From positions 372,001 to 436,000 of the forward strand of contig NZ_JAFJMJ010000002.1 in the NCBI RefSeq assembly GCF_017309385.1: a stretch of DNA of 64,000 bases, written 5' to 3'. Position 1 is the stretch's first letter. Each line of letters begins with the position of its first letter. This document shows positions 8,174 to 15,802 of this stretch, in pieces. This stretch comes from Amycolatopsis sp. 195334CR (GTDB lineage: Bacteria; Actinomycetota; Actinomycetes; Mycobacteriales; Pseudonocardiaceae). The position numbers were made by a program, and so were the translations under genes. Under the pieces are notes generated by a model. That model saw nothing but the letters and a program-made list of their open reading frames with translations. It ran no database searches and was not told the origin of the DNA.

Positions 8174-8647
8174 TTAGCGCAGTTCGGTCAAGAGGCGCCG
8201 CGTGCGGGCTGGGGCTGTTGGGGGCAGGGCCTCCAGGATGCTGCCCAGGGTGTCCGCGGCCAACGACTGTCGCCAGGCTTCGTGAGCGGAGGCCATTTTC
8301 GCGGCCAGGATGCAGGTGTTCCGGCAGTCCTCCGCAGGGAGGGCGCCCCGGCCCTGCTGGCGGATTTCCCGGCACTCATACGGCGACGACCCCCCGTCGA
8401 CCGCCTCGACGATGGCCAGCAGGGTGATCTCCCCCGCCGGCTTCGCCAGCCGGAAACCCCCGCGCGGACCGGTCGACGCGGTCAGGATCCCCGCCCGCAC
8501 CAGCGCCTTCAACTGCTTGGCCAGGTACGGCGCCGGCAGGTCGAAGTACTCCGCGAGCTGGTTCGTCGACGCGCTGGCCCCCGGCTCGAGCTGCGCCAGG
8601 CTGGTCGCGCAGTGCAGGGCCCATTCGGTGCTGACCGGAAGCTTCAC
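8174..8647 (-). CDS. Rrf2-family transcriptional regulator
   Basis: This 157-residue winged-helix regulator starts at GTG 8647 (MKLPVSTEWALHCA...); a second GTG six bases upstream is possible. The HTH and wing fall at residues about 28-70 (LAEYFDLPAPYLAKQLKALVR...GPRGGFRLAKP). Three cysteines follow in the pattern C-X15-C-X3-C within the dimer-helix region, where IscR and NsrR bind an iron-sulfur cluster. Redox or nitric-oxide sensing is therefore possible, but the spacing is not diagnostic. The gene is divergent from an NmrA-like NAD(P)-binding protein gene, its likely target. Confidence 0.9.
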   Translation of the reverse strand: MKLPVSTEWALHCATSLAQLEPGASASTNQLAEYFDLPAPYLAKQLKALVRAGILTASTGPRGGFRLAKPAGEITLLAIVEAVDGGSSPYECREIRQQGRGALPAEDCRNTCILAAKMASAHEAWRQSLAADTLGSILEALPPTAPARTRRLLTELR

Positions 8648-8723
8648 GCCCACCAGTCTATAGGCGACATTGTGGACCCGCAAAGTCCGTGATAGCTTCG
8701 GGCCGACAACGAAGGAGTCGAAC

Positions 8724-9467
8724 ATGCGAATCGCAGTGGCCGGGGCCACCGGGAACATCGGCGCGCTCACCGTGGCGGCCTTGGAGCGCCAGGGACACGA
8801 CGTGGTGCGGATCAGCCGCTCACTCGGCGTGGACCTCTCGACCGGAGCCGGACTCGACGAGGCGCTGACCGGTGTCGAGGCCGTCGTCGACGCGATCAAC
8901 GCGCCCGCCGCCGACGAGGCGGCGACGGTCGCCTACCTCGGGACGGCGACCCGGCACCTGCTCGCCGCCGAGGCGCGCGCCGGGGTGCGCCACCACGTCC
9001 TGCTTTCGATCGTCGGCATCGCCGAGGTCGGCGGCAACGCGCACTACGCCGGGAAGCGCGAACAGGAGCGACTCGTCGAAGCGGGTCCGGTGCCCTGGAC
9101 GATCGTGCCCGCGACGCAGTTCCACGACTTCGCCGAGATGGTGACCGGCTGGACCGAACAGAACGGTGTCGCGACCATCGCGCCGTTGCTGGTGCAGCCG
9201 ATCGCGCCCGCGGATGTGGCGGCCGTGCTCGCCGAGATCGCGCTGGGTGACCCGAAGGGGCGCTACCCGGACGTCGCCGGACCCGAGACGCAGGACCTCG
9301 TCGACATGGCCCGGCGGACGCTGGCCGTGCGGGGACGCGAGATCAAACTGGTTCCCACCTGGGACGGCGTTTTCGGCGTGTCGATGTCGGGCAACGCCCT
9401 GCTGCCGAAAGAGGACGCCCGGCTGGAATCCACGACTTTCGACGAGTGGTTGTCCGGGCGGGATTAG
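8724..9467 (+). CDS. NmrA/atypical-SDR NAD(P)-binding protein
   Basis: The protein has 247 residues from ATG 8724, behind a GAAGGAG ribosome binding site. The N-terminal Rossmann motif GATGNIG (residues 7-13) and the absence of the classical YxxxK pair place it with atypical short-chain dehydrogenases related to NmrA and QOR2-type quinone reductases. The YAGKREQERLVEAG segment matches the substrate-loop region of this group. It may reduce quinones or sense the NAD(P) redox state. Divergent transcription from the Rrf2 regulator, with a 76-base shared gap, suggests control by that regulator. Confidence 0.88.
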   Translation: MRIAVAGATGNIGALTVAALERQGHDVVRISRSLGVDLSTGAGLDEALTGVEAVVDAINAPAADEAATVAYLGTATRHLLAAEARAGVRHHVLLSIVGIAEVGGNAHYAGKREQERLVEAGPVPWTIVPATQFHDFAEMVTGWTEQNGVATIAPLLVQPIAPADVAAVLAEIALGDPKGRYPDVAGPETQDLVDMARRTLAVRGREIKLVPTWDGVFGVSMSGNALLPKEDARLESTTFDEWLSGRD

Positions 9468-9477
9468 GCCGGGAAAG

Positions 9478-9520
9478 TCCACATCTGGTCCCCAATTGTC
9501 CACCCGCCGTTCCGTAATCT
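9478..9520 (+). promoter_or_regulatory. Promoter with TCCAC direct repeat upstream of the ABC operon
   Basis: TCCACATC at 9478 and TCCACCCG at 9499 are direct repeats with start points 21 bases apart. A -10-like TAATCT begins at 9515, 16 bases after the start of the second repeat. The same geometry occurs before the pectate lyase gene at 14622-14664. Direct repeats two helical turns apart that abut the -10 element are typical of AraC-family activators, and the AraC-type regulator at 15803-18901 is the obvious candidate. Confidence 0.65.
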
Positions 9521-9553
9521 CAGGTCCGGTTCGGCGGTGAACGGAGATCAGGG

Positions 9554-10459
9554 ATGGTGGCACTGGGGGAGCGGAAACGCCGCCGCCGCCGGGATTCCCG
9601 GACGCCGTACCTGCTCATCGCTCCCGCGGTGCTGGCGATGCTGGCCTTCCTGGTCTACCCGGTGGCCAGCGTCGTCTACTACAGCCTCCAGCACCGCCAG
9701 CTCAGCAAGCCGTGGCTGGACGGGTTCGCCGGCCTGGACAACTTCACCAGGATGCTCACCGACGACCCGTTGTTCTGGCAGAGCCTCGCGTTCACCGCCA
9801 AATGGGTCACCGTCGAGGTCGCCCTGCAGTTCGTGCTCGGCCTCGCGCTCGCGTTGATCGTGAACGAGACCTTCGTCGGCCGGGCCGTCGCGCGGGCGCT
9901 GGTGTTCTCCCCGTGGGCCGTGTCCGGGGTGCTCACCACCGGCATCTGGGTGCTGCTCTACAACCCGACCACCGGACTTTCCCGCTACCTCGCCGATCTC
10001 GGGCTGATGGAGTACGGCGCGGCGCCGCTGGCCGATCCGTCGACCGTGTTCTCCGCCGCGGTGCTCGCCGAACTCTGGCGCGGGGTGCCGTTCTTCGCGA
10101 TCCTGCTGCTCGCCGATCTCCAGGGCGTGCCCAAGGACCTCTACGAAGCCGCGTCGGTGGACGGCGCCGGCCGGGTCCGCCGGTTCGTGCACATCACGCT
10201 GCCGCACCTGCGCGACACCATCATCCTCGCCACCCTGCTGCGCGCGGTCTGGGAGTTCAACAACGTCGACCTGCTCTACACGCTGACCGGCGGCGGGCCC
10301 GCGCACCAGACGACCACGCTGCCGCTGTACGTGGCCGCCACCGCCGCCCAGTCCCACGACTTCGGGTACGGCTCCGCGCTGACCATGGCCGGGTTCCTGA
10401 TCCTGACCTTCTTCTCCATCCTCTACCTGCGCCTCGGCCGGTACGGAGCACAGCGATGA
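9554..10459 (+). CDS. Carbohydrate ABC transporter permease (MalF/UgpA type)
   Basis: This 301-residue inner-membrane protein has six predicted helices. It carries the permease EAA loop (DLYEAASVDGAGRVRRFVHI, near residues 198-217) that docks the ATPase, and a short basic N-terminus (RKRRRRRDSR). It pairs with the MalG-type permease that follows, overlapping by four bases (ATGA). No ATPase gene is in the operon, so the pair probably uses a shared MsiK-like ATPase encoded elsewhere, as is common in actinobacteria. The neighbours suggest an oligosaccharide from pectin or another plant polymer. Confidence 0.93.
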   Translation: MVALGERKRRRRRDSRTPYLLIAPAVLAMLAFLVYPVASVVYYSLQHRQLSKPWLDGFAGLDNFTRMLTDDPLFWQSLAFTAKWVTVEVALQFVLGLALALIVNETFVGRAVARALVFSPWAVSGVLTTGIWVLLYNPTTGLSRYLADLGLMEYGAAPLADPSTVFSAAVLAELWRGVPFFAILLLADLQGVPKDLYEAASVDGAGRVRRFVHITLPHLRDTIILATLLRAVWEFNNVDLLYTLTGGGPAHQTTTLPLYVAATAAQSHDFGYGSALTMAGFLILTFFSILYLRLGRYGAQR

Positions 10460-11319
10460 GCACGACCGAAGCGGCGCCGCCGATCGCCCCGCCGAAGGCC
10501 CCGGAAACCCGGCGCGCCAAAACCCGCTGGGAGATCTACGTTCCGCTCGGCCTGTACCTGGTGTTCACCCTGGTGCCGTTCTACTGGATGGTGGTCTTCG
10601 CGGTGCGCCCGCGCGGGTCGTCCTCGCTGGTGCCGTGGCCGGTTTCGCTGGAGAACTTCGAAACGGTCTGGAACGGCATGGGGTTCGGCGTGTTCTTCCA
10701 GAACAGCTTCCTGGTCGGGGTGGCCTCGCTGGTGGCGACCACGGCGATCGCGCTGCCCGGCGGCTACGCGCTGGCCCGGTTCCGCTTCCGCGGCAGGCGG
10801 GTTTTCCTGATCTCCCTGCTGTGCAGCCAGTTCATCCCCGGCGCGATGATGCTGATCCCTCTGTTCGAGATCTTCCGCACGCTCGGCCTGGTGAACAGCC
10901 TGAGCAGCCTGGTGATCGCCGAAACCGTGTTCCAGCTGCCGCTGTCGCTGGTGCTGATCAGCGGGTTCATCGCGAGCATCCCGGTGGAACTGGAGGAGGC
11001 CGCGCAGGCCGACGGCTGCACCCGCACGCGTGCCTTCTTCGCGGTGGTGCTGCCGCTGCTGCGGCCAGGGCTGGTCGCGGTCGGTTCGTTCGCCTTCATC
11101 CACAGCTGGAACAACTTCCTGTTCGCGCTGATGTTCGTCAGCGACCAGGACAAGTTCACCGTGCCGGTCGGGCTGGCGTTCACCCTCGGCGAGTTCAGCG
11201 TGGACTTCGGCGCGCTGGCCGCCGGTGGCGTGGTGGCCGCGCTGCCGGTGGTGCTGGTGTTCGCGGTGGTGCAGCGGTACCTGGTGCAGGGCCTGTCGGC
11301 GGGTGCGGTGAAGGGATGA
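10456..11319 (+). CDS. Carbohydrate ABC transporter permease (MalG/UgpE type)
   Basis: The protein has 287 residues from ATG 10456. After a cytoplasmic, proline- and alanine-rich N-terminal stretch come six membrane helices and the EAA motif (ELEEAAQADGCTRTRAFFAVV, near residues 178-198). It forms the heteromeric channel with the preceding MalF-type subunit and receives ligand from the lipoprotein encoded at 13298. The gene overlaps both neighbours by four bases, so it sits in the middle of a tightly coupled operon. Confidence 0.93.
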   Translation: MSTTEAAPPIAPPKAPETRRAKTRWEIYVPLGLYLVFTLVPFYWMVVFAVRPRGSSSLVPWPVSLENFETVWNGMGFGVFFQNSFLVGVASLVATTAIALPGGYALARFRFRGRRVFLISLLCSQFIPGAMMLIPLFEIFRTLGLVNSLSSLVIAETVFQLPLSLVLISGFIASIPVELEEAAQADGCTRTRAFFAVVLPLLRPGLVAVGSFAFIHSWNNFLFALMFVSDQDKFTVPVGLAFTLGEFSVDFGALAAGGVVAALPVVLVFAVVQRYLVQGLSAGAVKG

Positions 11320-13289
11320 GCGTGGATCCGGTGCGGGTGGTGCTGGCGGGGGTGCACGGGCACGGCCGGTGGCACCTGGACAACCTGCGCCGGCTGGCCG
11401 ACCGGGGCGCGGTGCGGCTGGCCGGGGTGTGCGACACGCGGCCGGTGGACGCCGCGCAGCTGGCCGGGTTCGGCAAGCCGGAGCAGTCCGGCAAGCTCGC
11501 CCCGCTGATCCGGCACACCGGCGCCGAACTGGTCATCCTGGCCACCCCGATCCACACGCACGCCGAGCTGGGCACCGAGGCGCTGCGCGCCGGGGCGCAC
11601 CTGCTGCTGGAGAAACCGCCCGCCGGCAGCTACGCCGACTACACGCGACTGTCCGAAGTGGTCAGTTCGACCGGGCTCGCCTGCCAGGTCGGCTTCCAGA
11701 GCCTCGGCTCGGCCGCGTTGCCGTACCTGCGCGAACTGCTCGCCGGTGACCGGCTCGGCCAGGTGCGCGGGATCGGCGTGGCCGGTGCCTGGGCGCGCCC
11801 GGCGGCCTACTTCGAACGCGCGCCGTGGGCGGGGAAGCGGCGGCTCAACGGTTTCGCGGTGACCGACGGCGCGCTGACCAACCCGTTCGCGCACGCGGTG
11901 GCGAGCGCGTTGTCGCTGGCCGGGGCCGAGGAACCCGAGTCGCTGCGCGAAATCGACGTGGAGCTGTACCGGGCCAACCCGATCGAGGCCGACGACACCT
12001 CCTGCGTCCGGCTGCGGGTGGCGGGCGGCACGGTGATCACCGTCGCGGTGTCGATGTGCGCGGAACGCCGTCACGAGCCCGCGGTGGTGGTGCACGGCGA
12101 ACACGGGCAGGCGGAGCTGACCTACACCACCGACGAGGTGTGCCTGCGCCGCCCCGGCGAGCCGGACGAGATCACCCGGCACGCGCGGACCGATCTGCTG
12201 GAGAACCTGGTGGCGCACATCCGGACCGGCGCCGAGCTGCTGGTTCCGTTGCGGCGCACCGGGGCCTTCATGCGCGTGGTCGACGCGGTCCGGCGCGCGG
12301 CCGAGCCGCGGCCCATCCCGCCGACGCACCTCGCCGGGCAGAACGGCGGGCGGGTGCTGGCCGGGATCGAGCGGCTGACCCGCCGCAGCGCGGAGAACCT
12401 GGCGCTGTTCTCCGAACTGGAGGTGCCGTGGGCGCCCGCCGAACTGCCGCTGCGTGCCGGTGACCGCGACGTCGCGGCGTACCGCTGGTACACCGACGGC
12501 CTGCCCGCGACCGTCGCCCCGCGCCCCCACCTCTACTCGGTGCGCACGCTCGGCGGGACCGAGGTCAGCGAGACCGCGCCACCGGACCACCCGCACCACC
12601 TCGGTGTCGGCCTCGCGGTGTCCGATGTGGACGGTACGAACTTCTGGGGCGGGCGCACCTACGTCCAGGGGCAGGGCCCGCGCTGGCTGGGCGACCACGG
12701 CAGCCAGCGCCACCTCCGGTTCACCCGCCGGGAATCCTGCGGCTTCACCGAACTGCTGGAGTGGGTGGACGCCGAAGACCGGGTGCTGGCCCGTGAACGC
12801 CGCACGGTGATCGCCCGCCGCCACAAGCCATCGCGGCTGCCTGGCTGCTGGGAACTGGACTTCACCTTCCGGCTCGACGGCGCGGGCCGCCTGCCGCTGA
12901 CCATCCGCAGTTCGCACACCAAGGGCCGGGCCGGGGCCGGGTACGGCGGTTTCTTCTGGCGCGCCCCGGCTTCCTCGACCCGGCGCCGCGTGTTCACCGC
13001 CGAGGCCGACGGCGAGGACGCGGTCAACGGCGGTGCCGCCGACTGGGTCGGGCTCTCGGGCAGCTCACCGTCCGGCCGGGACTGGACCCTGCTGTTCACC
13101 CAGTGCGGCCCCGACCGCGACCGCTGGTTCGCCAGGGAACGCGACTACCCCGGCATCGGGCCGGGCCTGGCCTGGGAGCGGCCGCTGAGCACCGGATCGG
13201 TGACCAGGCGGATCCGCACCGTCGTGGCCGACGGGCGGCTGGACCGCCGGACCGCGGCCGCGCTGATCCGCCGGACAAGCGAAAGGTAG
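11316..13289 (+). CDS. Fusion of Gfo/Idh/MocA oxidoreductase and PmoA-like DUF6807 domain
   Basis: This 657-residue protein is a two-domain fusion. Residues about 5-125 are the NAD(P)-binding Rossmann domain (VVLAGVHGHGRWHL), with the EKPPAG lysine motif of Gfo/Idh/MocA enzymes near residue 106. Residues 130-340 form the substrate-binding alpha/beta domain. From about residue 390 to the end runs a DUF6807 (PmoA-like) region containing the DHPHHLG motif near residue 424. The two parts are more often separate proteins. A role in oxidising or epimerising an imported sugar or uronate is likely, with the C-terminal domain of unknown activity. It overlaps the permease gene by four bases. Confidence 0.85.
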   Translation: MSVDPVRVVLAGVHGHGRWHLDNLRRLADRGAVRLAGVCDTRPVDAAQLAGFGKPEQSGKLAPLIRHTGAELVILATPIHTHAELGTEALRAGAHLLLEKPPAGSYADYTRLSEVVSSTGLACQVGFQSLGSAALPYLRELLAGDRLGQVRGIGVAGAWARPAAYFERAPWAGKRRLNGFAVTDGALTNPFAHAVASALSLAGAEEPESLREIDVELYRANPIEADDTSCVRLRVAGGTVITVAVSMCAERRHEPAVVVHGEHGQAELTYTTDEVCLRRPGEPDEITRHARTDLLENLVAHIRTGAELLVPLRRTGAFMRVVDAVRRAAEPRPIPPTHLAGQNGGRVLAGIERLTRRSAENLALFSELEVPWAPAELPLRAGDRDVAAYRWYTDGLPATVAPRPHLYSVRTLGGTEVSETAPPDHPHHLGVGLAVSDVDGTNFWGGRTYVQGQGPRWLGDHGSQRHLRFTRRESCGFTELLEWVDAEDRVLARERRTVIARRHKPSRLPGCWELDFTFRLDGAGRLPLTIRSSHTKGRAGAGYGGFFWRAPASSTRRRVFTAEADGEDAVNGGAADWVGLSGSSPSGRDWTLLFTQCGPDRDRWFARERDYPGIGPGLAWERPLSTGSVTRRIRTVVADGRLDRRTAAALIRRTSER

Positions 13290-13297
13290 GTTTTCCG

Positions 13298-14611
13298 ATG
13301 GGCAGGTTCCGACGCCCGTGGCGGACGGCCGCGGCACTGCTGCTGACCATGGCCACCGCTCTTCCCGCACTCGCCGCCTGCGGTTCCGAAGCCGCCGGCG
13401 GGGTCACCACGATCACCTTCTGGGACGACAACGGCGGTCCGGCGCGCACCCCGGTCTGGCAGCACATCATCGCCGAGTTCGAGAAGGCCAACCCCACCAT
13501 CAAGGTGGAGTACGTGGGCATCCCGATCGCGCAGGCGCAGCAGAAGTACGACACCGCGGTGGCCGGCGGCGGCCTGCCCGACGTGGGCGGGGTGACCACG
13601 GCGATGCTGGCGAACCTGGTGCCGCAGCGCGCGCTGGAGCCGGTGGACGACCTGTTCGGCGCCAGCCCGCTGGCCGGGCAGTTGAACGAGCGCATCGTCG
13701 GCTCGGTGCGCCAGACCGTGCCGGACGGCAAGCTGTACCTGCTGCCGATCTCCACCAACACCGGGGTGTTCTGGGCGCGCAAGGACTGGCTCGCCGAAGC
13801 CGGGTTGCCCGAACCGGAGACCTGGGACCAGTTGTTCGCCGCGATCGAGCGGTTCACCGCGCCGGGGCAGAACCGGTACGGCTTCACCATTCGCGGTGGC
13901 GCCGGGTCGATCGCGCAGATGCTCGAGGTGGTCTACGGGCAGTCCGGCATCACGAAGATGTTCGAGCCGGACGGCCGGTCCACCGTCGACGACCCGCGCA
14001 ACGTGGCCGCGCTGGAACGGCTGGCCGGGCTGTACAAGCGGTTCACCCCGGAAGCCGATCTGACCAACGACTACGCGAAGATGGTCGCCCAGTTCGGCGG
14101 CGGCAACATCGGCGTGATGCAGCACAACGTCGGGTCCTACCAGGACCAGGTGAAGGCGCTCGGCGCGGACAAGGTGGTCGCGCTGCCGGTGCCGAAGTCG
14201 GCCGCCGGGACCAGGGCGGTGCTCTCCCACCCGACCACCGGGCTCGGCGTGTTCAGCCAGGGCGAGCACACCGAGGCGGCGTTCAGGTTCGCCGAATTCG
14301 CCGCGAGTCCGGCGATGAACACCTACTGGGCCGAGCAGACCGGCACGCTGCCGGTGAACAGCGGGGTCACCGCGAGCGATCCGGCGAAACCGCAACCCGG
14401 GGTGGCGCTGGCGAAGGTGCTCGCCGAGCCGTCCACCACCGTGGTCCAGATGCCCTACCACCTGCCGGAGTTCAACTCCATCACCAAAACCGAGTCCGAG
14501 CCGGGATTCCAGAAGGTGCTGCTCGGCGAACTGTCCGCAAAGGACTTCCTCACCGAACTGGCCGGGAAACTGGGCCGGGCGCAGGCGGAGTACCAGCAGC
14601 GCACGGGGTGA
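13298..14611 (+). CDS. Carbohydrate ABC transporter substrate-binding lipoprotein
   Basis: This 437-residue extracytoplasmic binding protein of the family 1 solute-binding type starts at ATG 13298. A lipoprotein signal peptide ends with LAAC, so Cys28 is the likely lipidated residue. The mature part begins GSEAAGGVTTITFWDDNGGP, and the ITFW motif is typical of sugar-binding proteins. It delivers substrate to the two permeases encoded upstream. It lies 8 bases after the oxidoreductase gene and is probably the last gene of the operon, since the pectate lyase has its own promoter. Confidence 0.93.
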   Translation: MGRFRRPWRTAAALLLTMATALPALAACGSEAAGGVTTITFWDDNGGPARTPVWQHIIAEFEKANPTIKVEYVGIPIAQAQQKYDTAVAGGGLPDVGGVTTAMLANLVPQRALEPVDDLFGASPLAGQLNERIVGSVRQTVPDGKLYLLPISTNTGVFWARKDWLAEAGLPEPETWDQLFAAIERFTAPGQNRYGFTIRGGAGSIAQMLEVVYGQSGITKMFEPDGRSTVDDPRNVAALERLAGLYKRFTPEADLTNDYAKMVAQFGGGNIGVMQHNVGSYQDQVKALGADKVVALPVPKSAAGTRAVLSHPTTGLGVFSQGEHTEAAFRFAEFAASPAMNTYWAEQTGTLPVNSGVTASDPAKPQPGVALAKVLAEPSTTVVQMPYHLPEFNSITKTESEPGFQKVLLGELSAKDFLTELAGKLGRAQAEYQQRTG

Positions 14612-14621
14612 GCCCGCATAT

Positions 14622-14664
14622 TCCACCCGTTGTTCGTGATTCTCCACATCCGGCTGCCTAACGT
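14622..14664 (+). promoter_or_regulatory. Promoter with TCCAC direct repeat upstream of the pectate lyase gene
   Basis: TCCACCCG at 14622 and TCCACATC at 14643 have start points 21 bases apart. A -10-like TAACGT begins at 14659, exactly 16 bases after the second repeat start. The layout equals that before the ABC operon at 9478-9520, with the two octamer variants in the reverse order. This implies co-activation of importer and lyase by one AraC-type protein. Confidence 0.65.
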
Positions 14665-14705
14665 GGGAAATCGAGGGACGGACAACCGGAATTAGGAGTC
14701 AAGTC

Positions 14706-15650
14706 ATGCGCAGATCGTTCGCCAGGCGAAGCCTGCCCGGCCTGCTCACCGTGGCCGCGGCCGCGGCGCTCACGGTGGCCACCGCCGGCCCCGCGGCCGC
14801 CGCGGGCACGCCGACCGGATTCGCCGCGGGCACCACCGGCGGCGGCAGCACCCCCGCGGTCACCGTGACCACCGCTTCGGCGCTGATCAGCGCGATGCAG
14901 TCGAGCAGCCCCGCGGTGATCAGGGTCAGCGGCACCATCTCGATCAGCGGGATGCAGGACGTGAAGTCGAACAAGACGCTGATCGGCGTCGGCTCCGGCG
15001 CCACCATCACCGGCGGCGGGCTGGACGTCGACAGCGCCACCAACGTGATCATCCAGAACCTGAACTTCCGGAACTGGGCCGACGACGCGATCAACGTCAC
15101 CGACGCCTCGACCAAGATCTGGATCGACCACAACACCTTCAGCGACGGCTACGACGGCGCCGTGGACATCAAGCGCGCCTCGGACTACGTGACCGTGTCG
15201 TGGAACAAGTTCACCTCGCACGACAAGACCATGCTGCTCGGGCACAGCGACGGCAACGGCAGCCAGGACCGCGGGCACCTGCGGGTCAGCTACCACCACA
15301 ACTACTTCGACGGCACCGGGCAGCGCCACCCGCGCGTGCGCTTCGGCAACCCGGTCCACGTGTACAACAACTACTACGGTGGCGTGACCGACTACGGCGT
15401 CGCGTCCACGGTGGAAGCCGGGGTGCTCGTCGAGGGCAACTACTTCGAGAACACCAAGGACCCGTTCCACCGCGGTGAGGGCAGCTCGCCCGGCGGCTCG
15501 CTGGTCGCGAAGAACAACCACTTCGTCAATTCCGGCTCCGGTGACCAGGGTGGTTCGGTGAACTCCGTGCCGTACTCGTACAGCCTGGACCAGGCCTCCT
15601 CGGTGAAATCCATCGTGCAGGGCGGAGCCGGGACCGGAAAGGTCGGCTGA
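14706..15650 (+). CDS. Secreted pectate lyase, polysaccharide lyase family 1
   Basis: The precursor has 314 residues with a Sec signal peptide (MRRSFARRSLPGLL..., cleavage after the AAAA run near residue 34). The mature enzyme is a right-handed beta-helix of family PL1. It shows the WIDHNTFSDGYDGAVDI calcium-site segment, the YVTVSWNKF strand and the GQRHPRVRFG motif carrying the catalytic arginine. It cleaves polygalacturonate by beta-elimination outside the cell. Length and motifs are complete. It is separately promoted but shares its promoter motif with the importer operon, so extracellular cleavage and uptake are probably induced together. Confidence 0.94.
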   Translation: MRRSFARRSLPGLLTVAAAAALTVATAGPAAAAGTPTGFAAGTTGGGSTPAVTVTTASALISAMQSSSPAVIRVSGTISISGMQDVKSNKTLIGVGSGATITGGGLDVDSATNVIIQNLNFRNWADDAINVTDASTKIWIDHNTFSDGYDGAVDIKRASDYVTVSWNKFTSHDKTMLLGHSDGNGSQDRGHLRVSYHHNYFDGTGQRHPRVRFGNPVHVYNNYYGGVTDYGVASTVEAGVLVEGNYFENTKDPFHRGEGSSPGGSLVAKNNHFVNSGSGDQGGSVNSVPYSYSLDQASSVKSIVQGGAGTGKVG

Positions 15651-15663
15651 ACCGGTTCAGCCG

Positions 15664-15692
15664 CGGGCCCCGGCCACCCCGGGGCCCGTTTT
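15664..15692 (+). terminator. Rho-independent terminator after the pectate lyase gene
   Basis: A perfect 10-bp stem (15664-15673 with 15679-15688) closes a 5-base loop and is followed by TTTTCG. It lies 13 bases beyond the lyase stop codon. Confidence 0.85.
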
Positions 15693-15695
15693 CGA

Positions 15696-15709
15696 TGTTA
15701 TCGTTAACA
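15696..15709. promoter_or_regulatory. LacI-family-like operator TGTTATCGTTAACA
   Basis: TGTTA and TAACA form an inverted repeat around TCGT. On the other strand it reads TGTTAACGATAACA, which resembles LacI-family operators of actinobacteria. It lies between the lyase terminator and the start of the LacI/AraC hybrid regulator gene, about 95 bases before its start codon. The hybrid regulator has a LacI-like sensor but no LacI HTH, so a separate LacI protein encoded elsewhere would be needed. Confidence 0.45.
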
Positions 15710-15802
15710 CCCGTTCTGCCCTAGCAGTTCACGGTCCGCCGCCACTAGGTTGCAGGCAGTTCCGCCGCAACCACTTCGTCGATGAGGACGAGCGAGGCGA
15801 GC

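Noticed and set aside
8648..8723. GGAC-N7-GTCC (8674-8688) as an Rrf2 operator
   Set aside because: The half-sites are only four bases long and GC-rich, so chance is likely; no second copy was found to support it.
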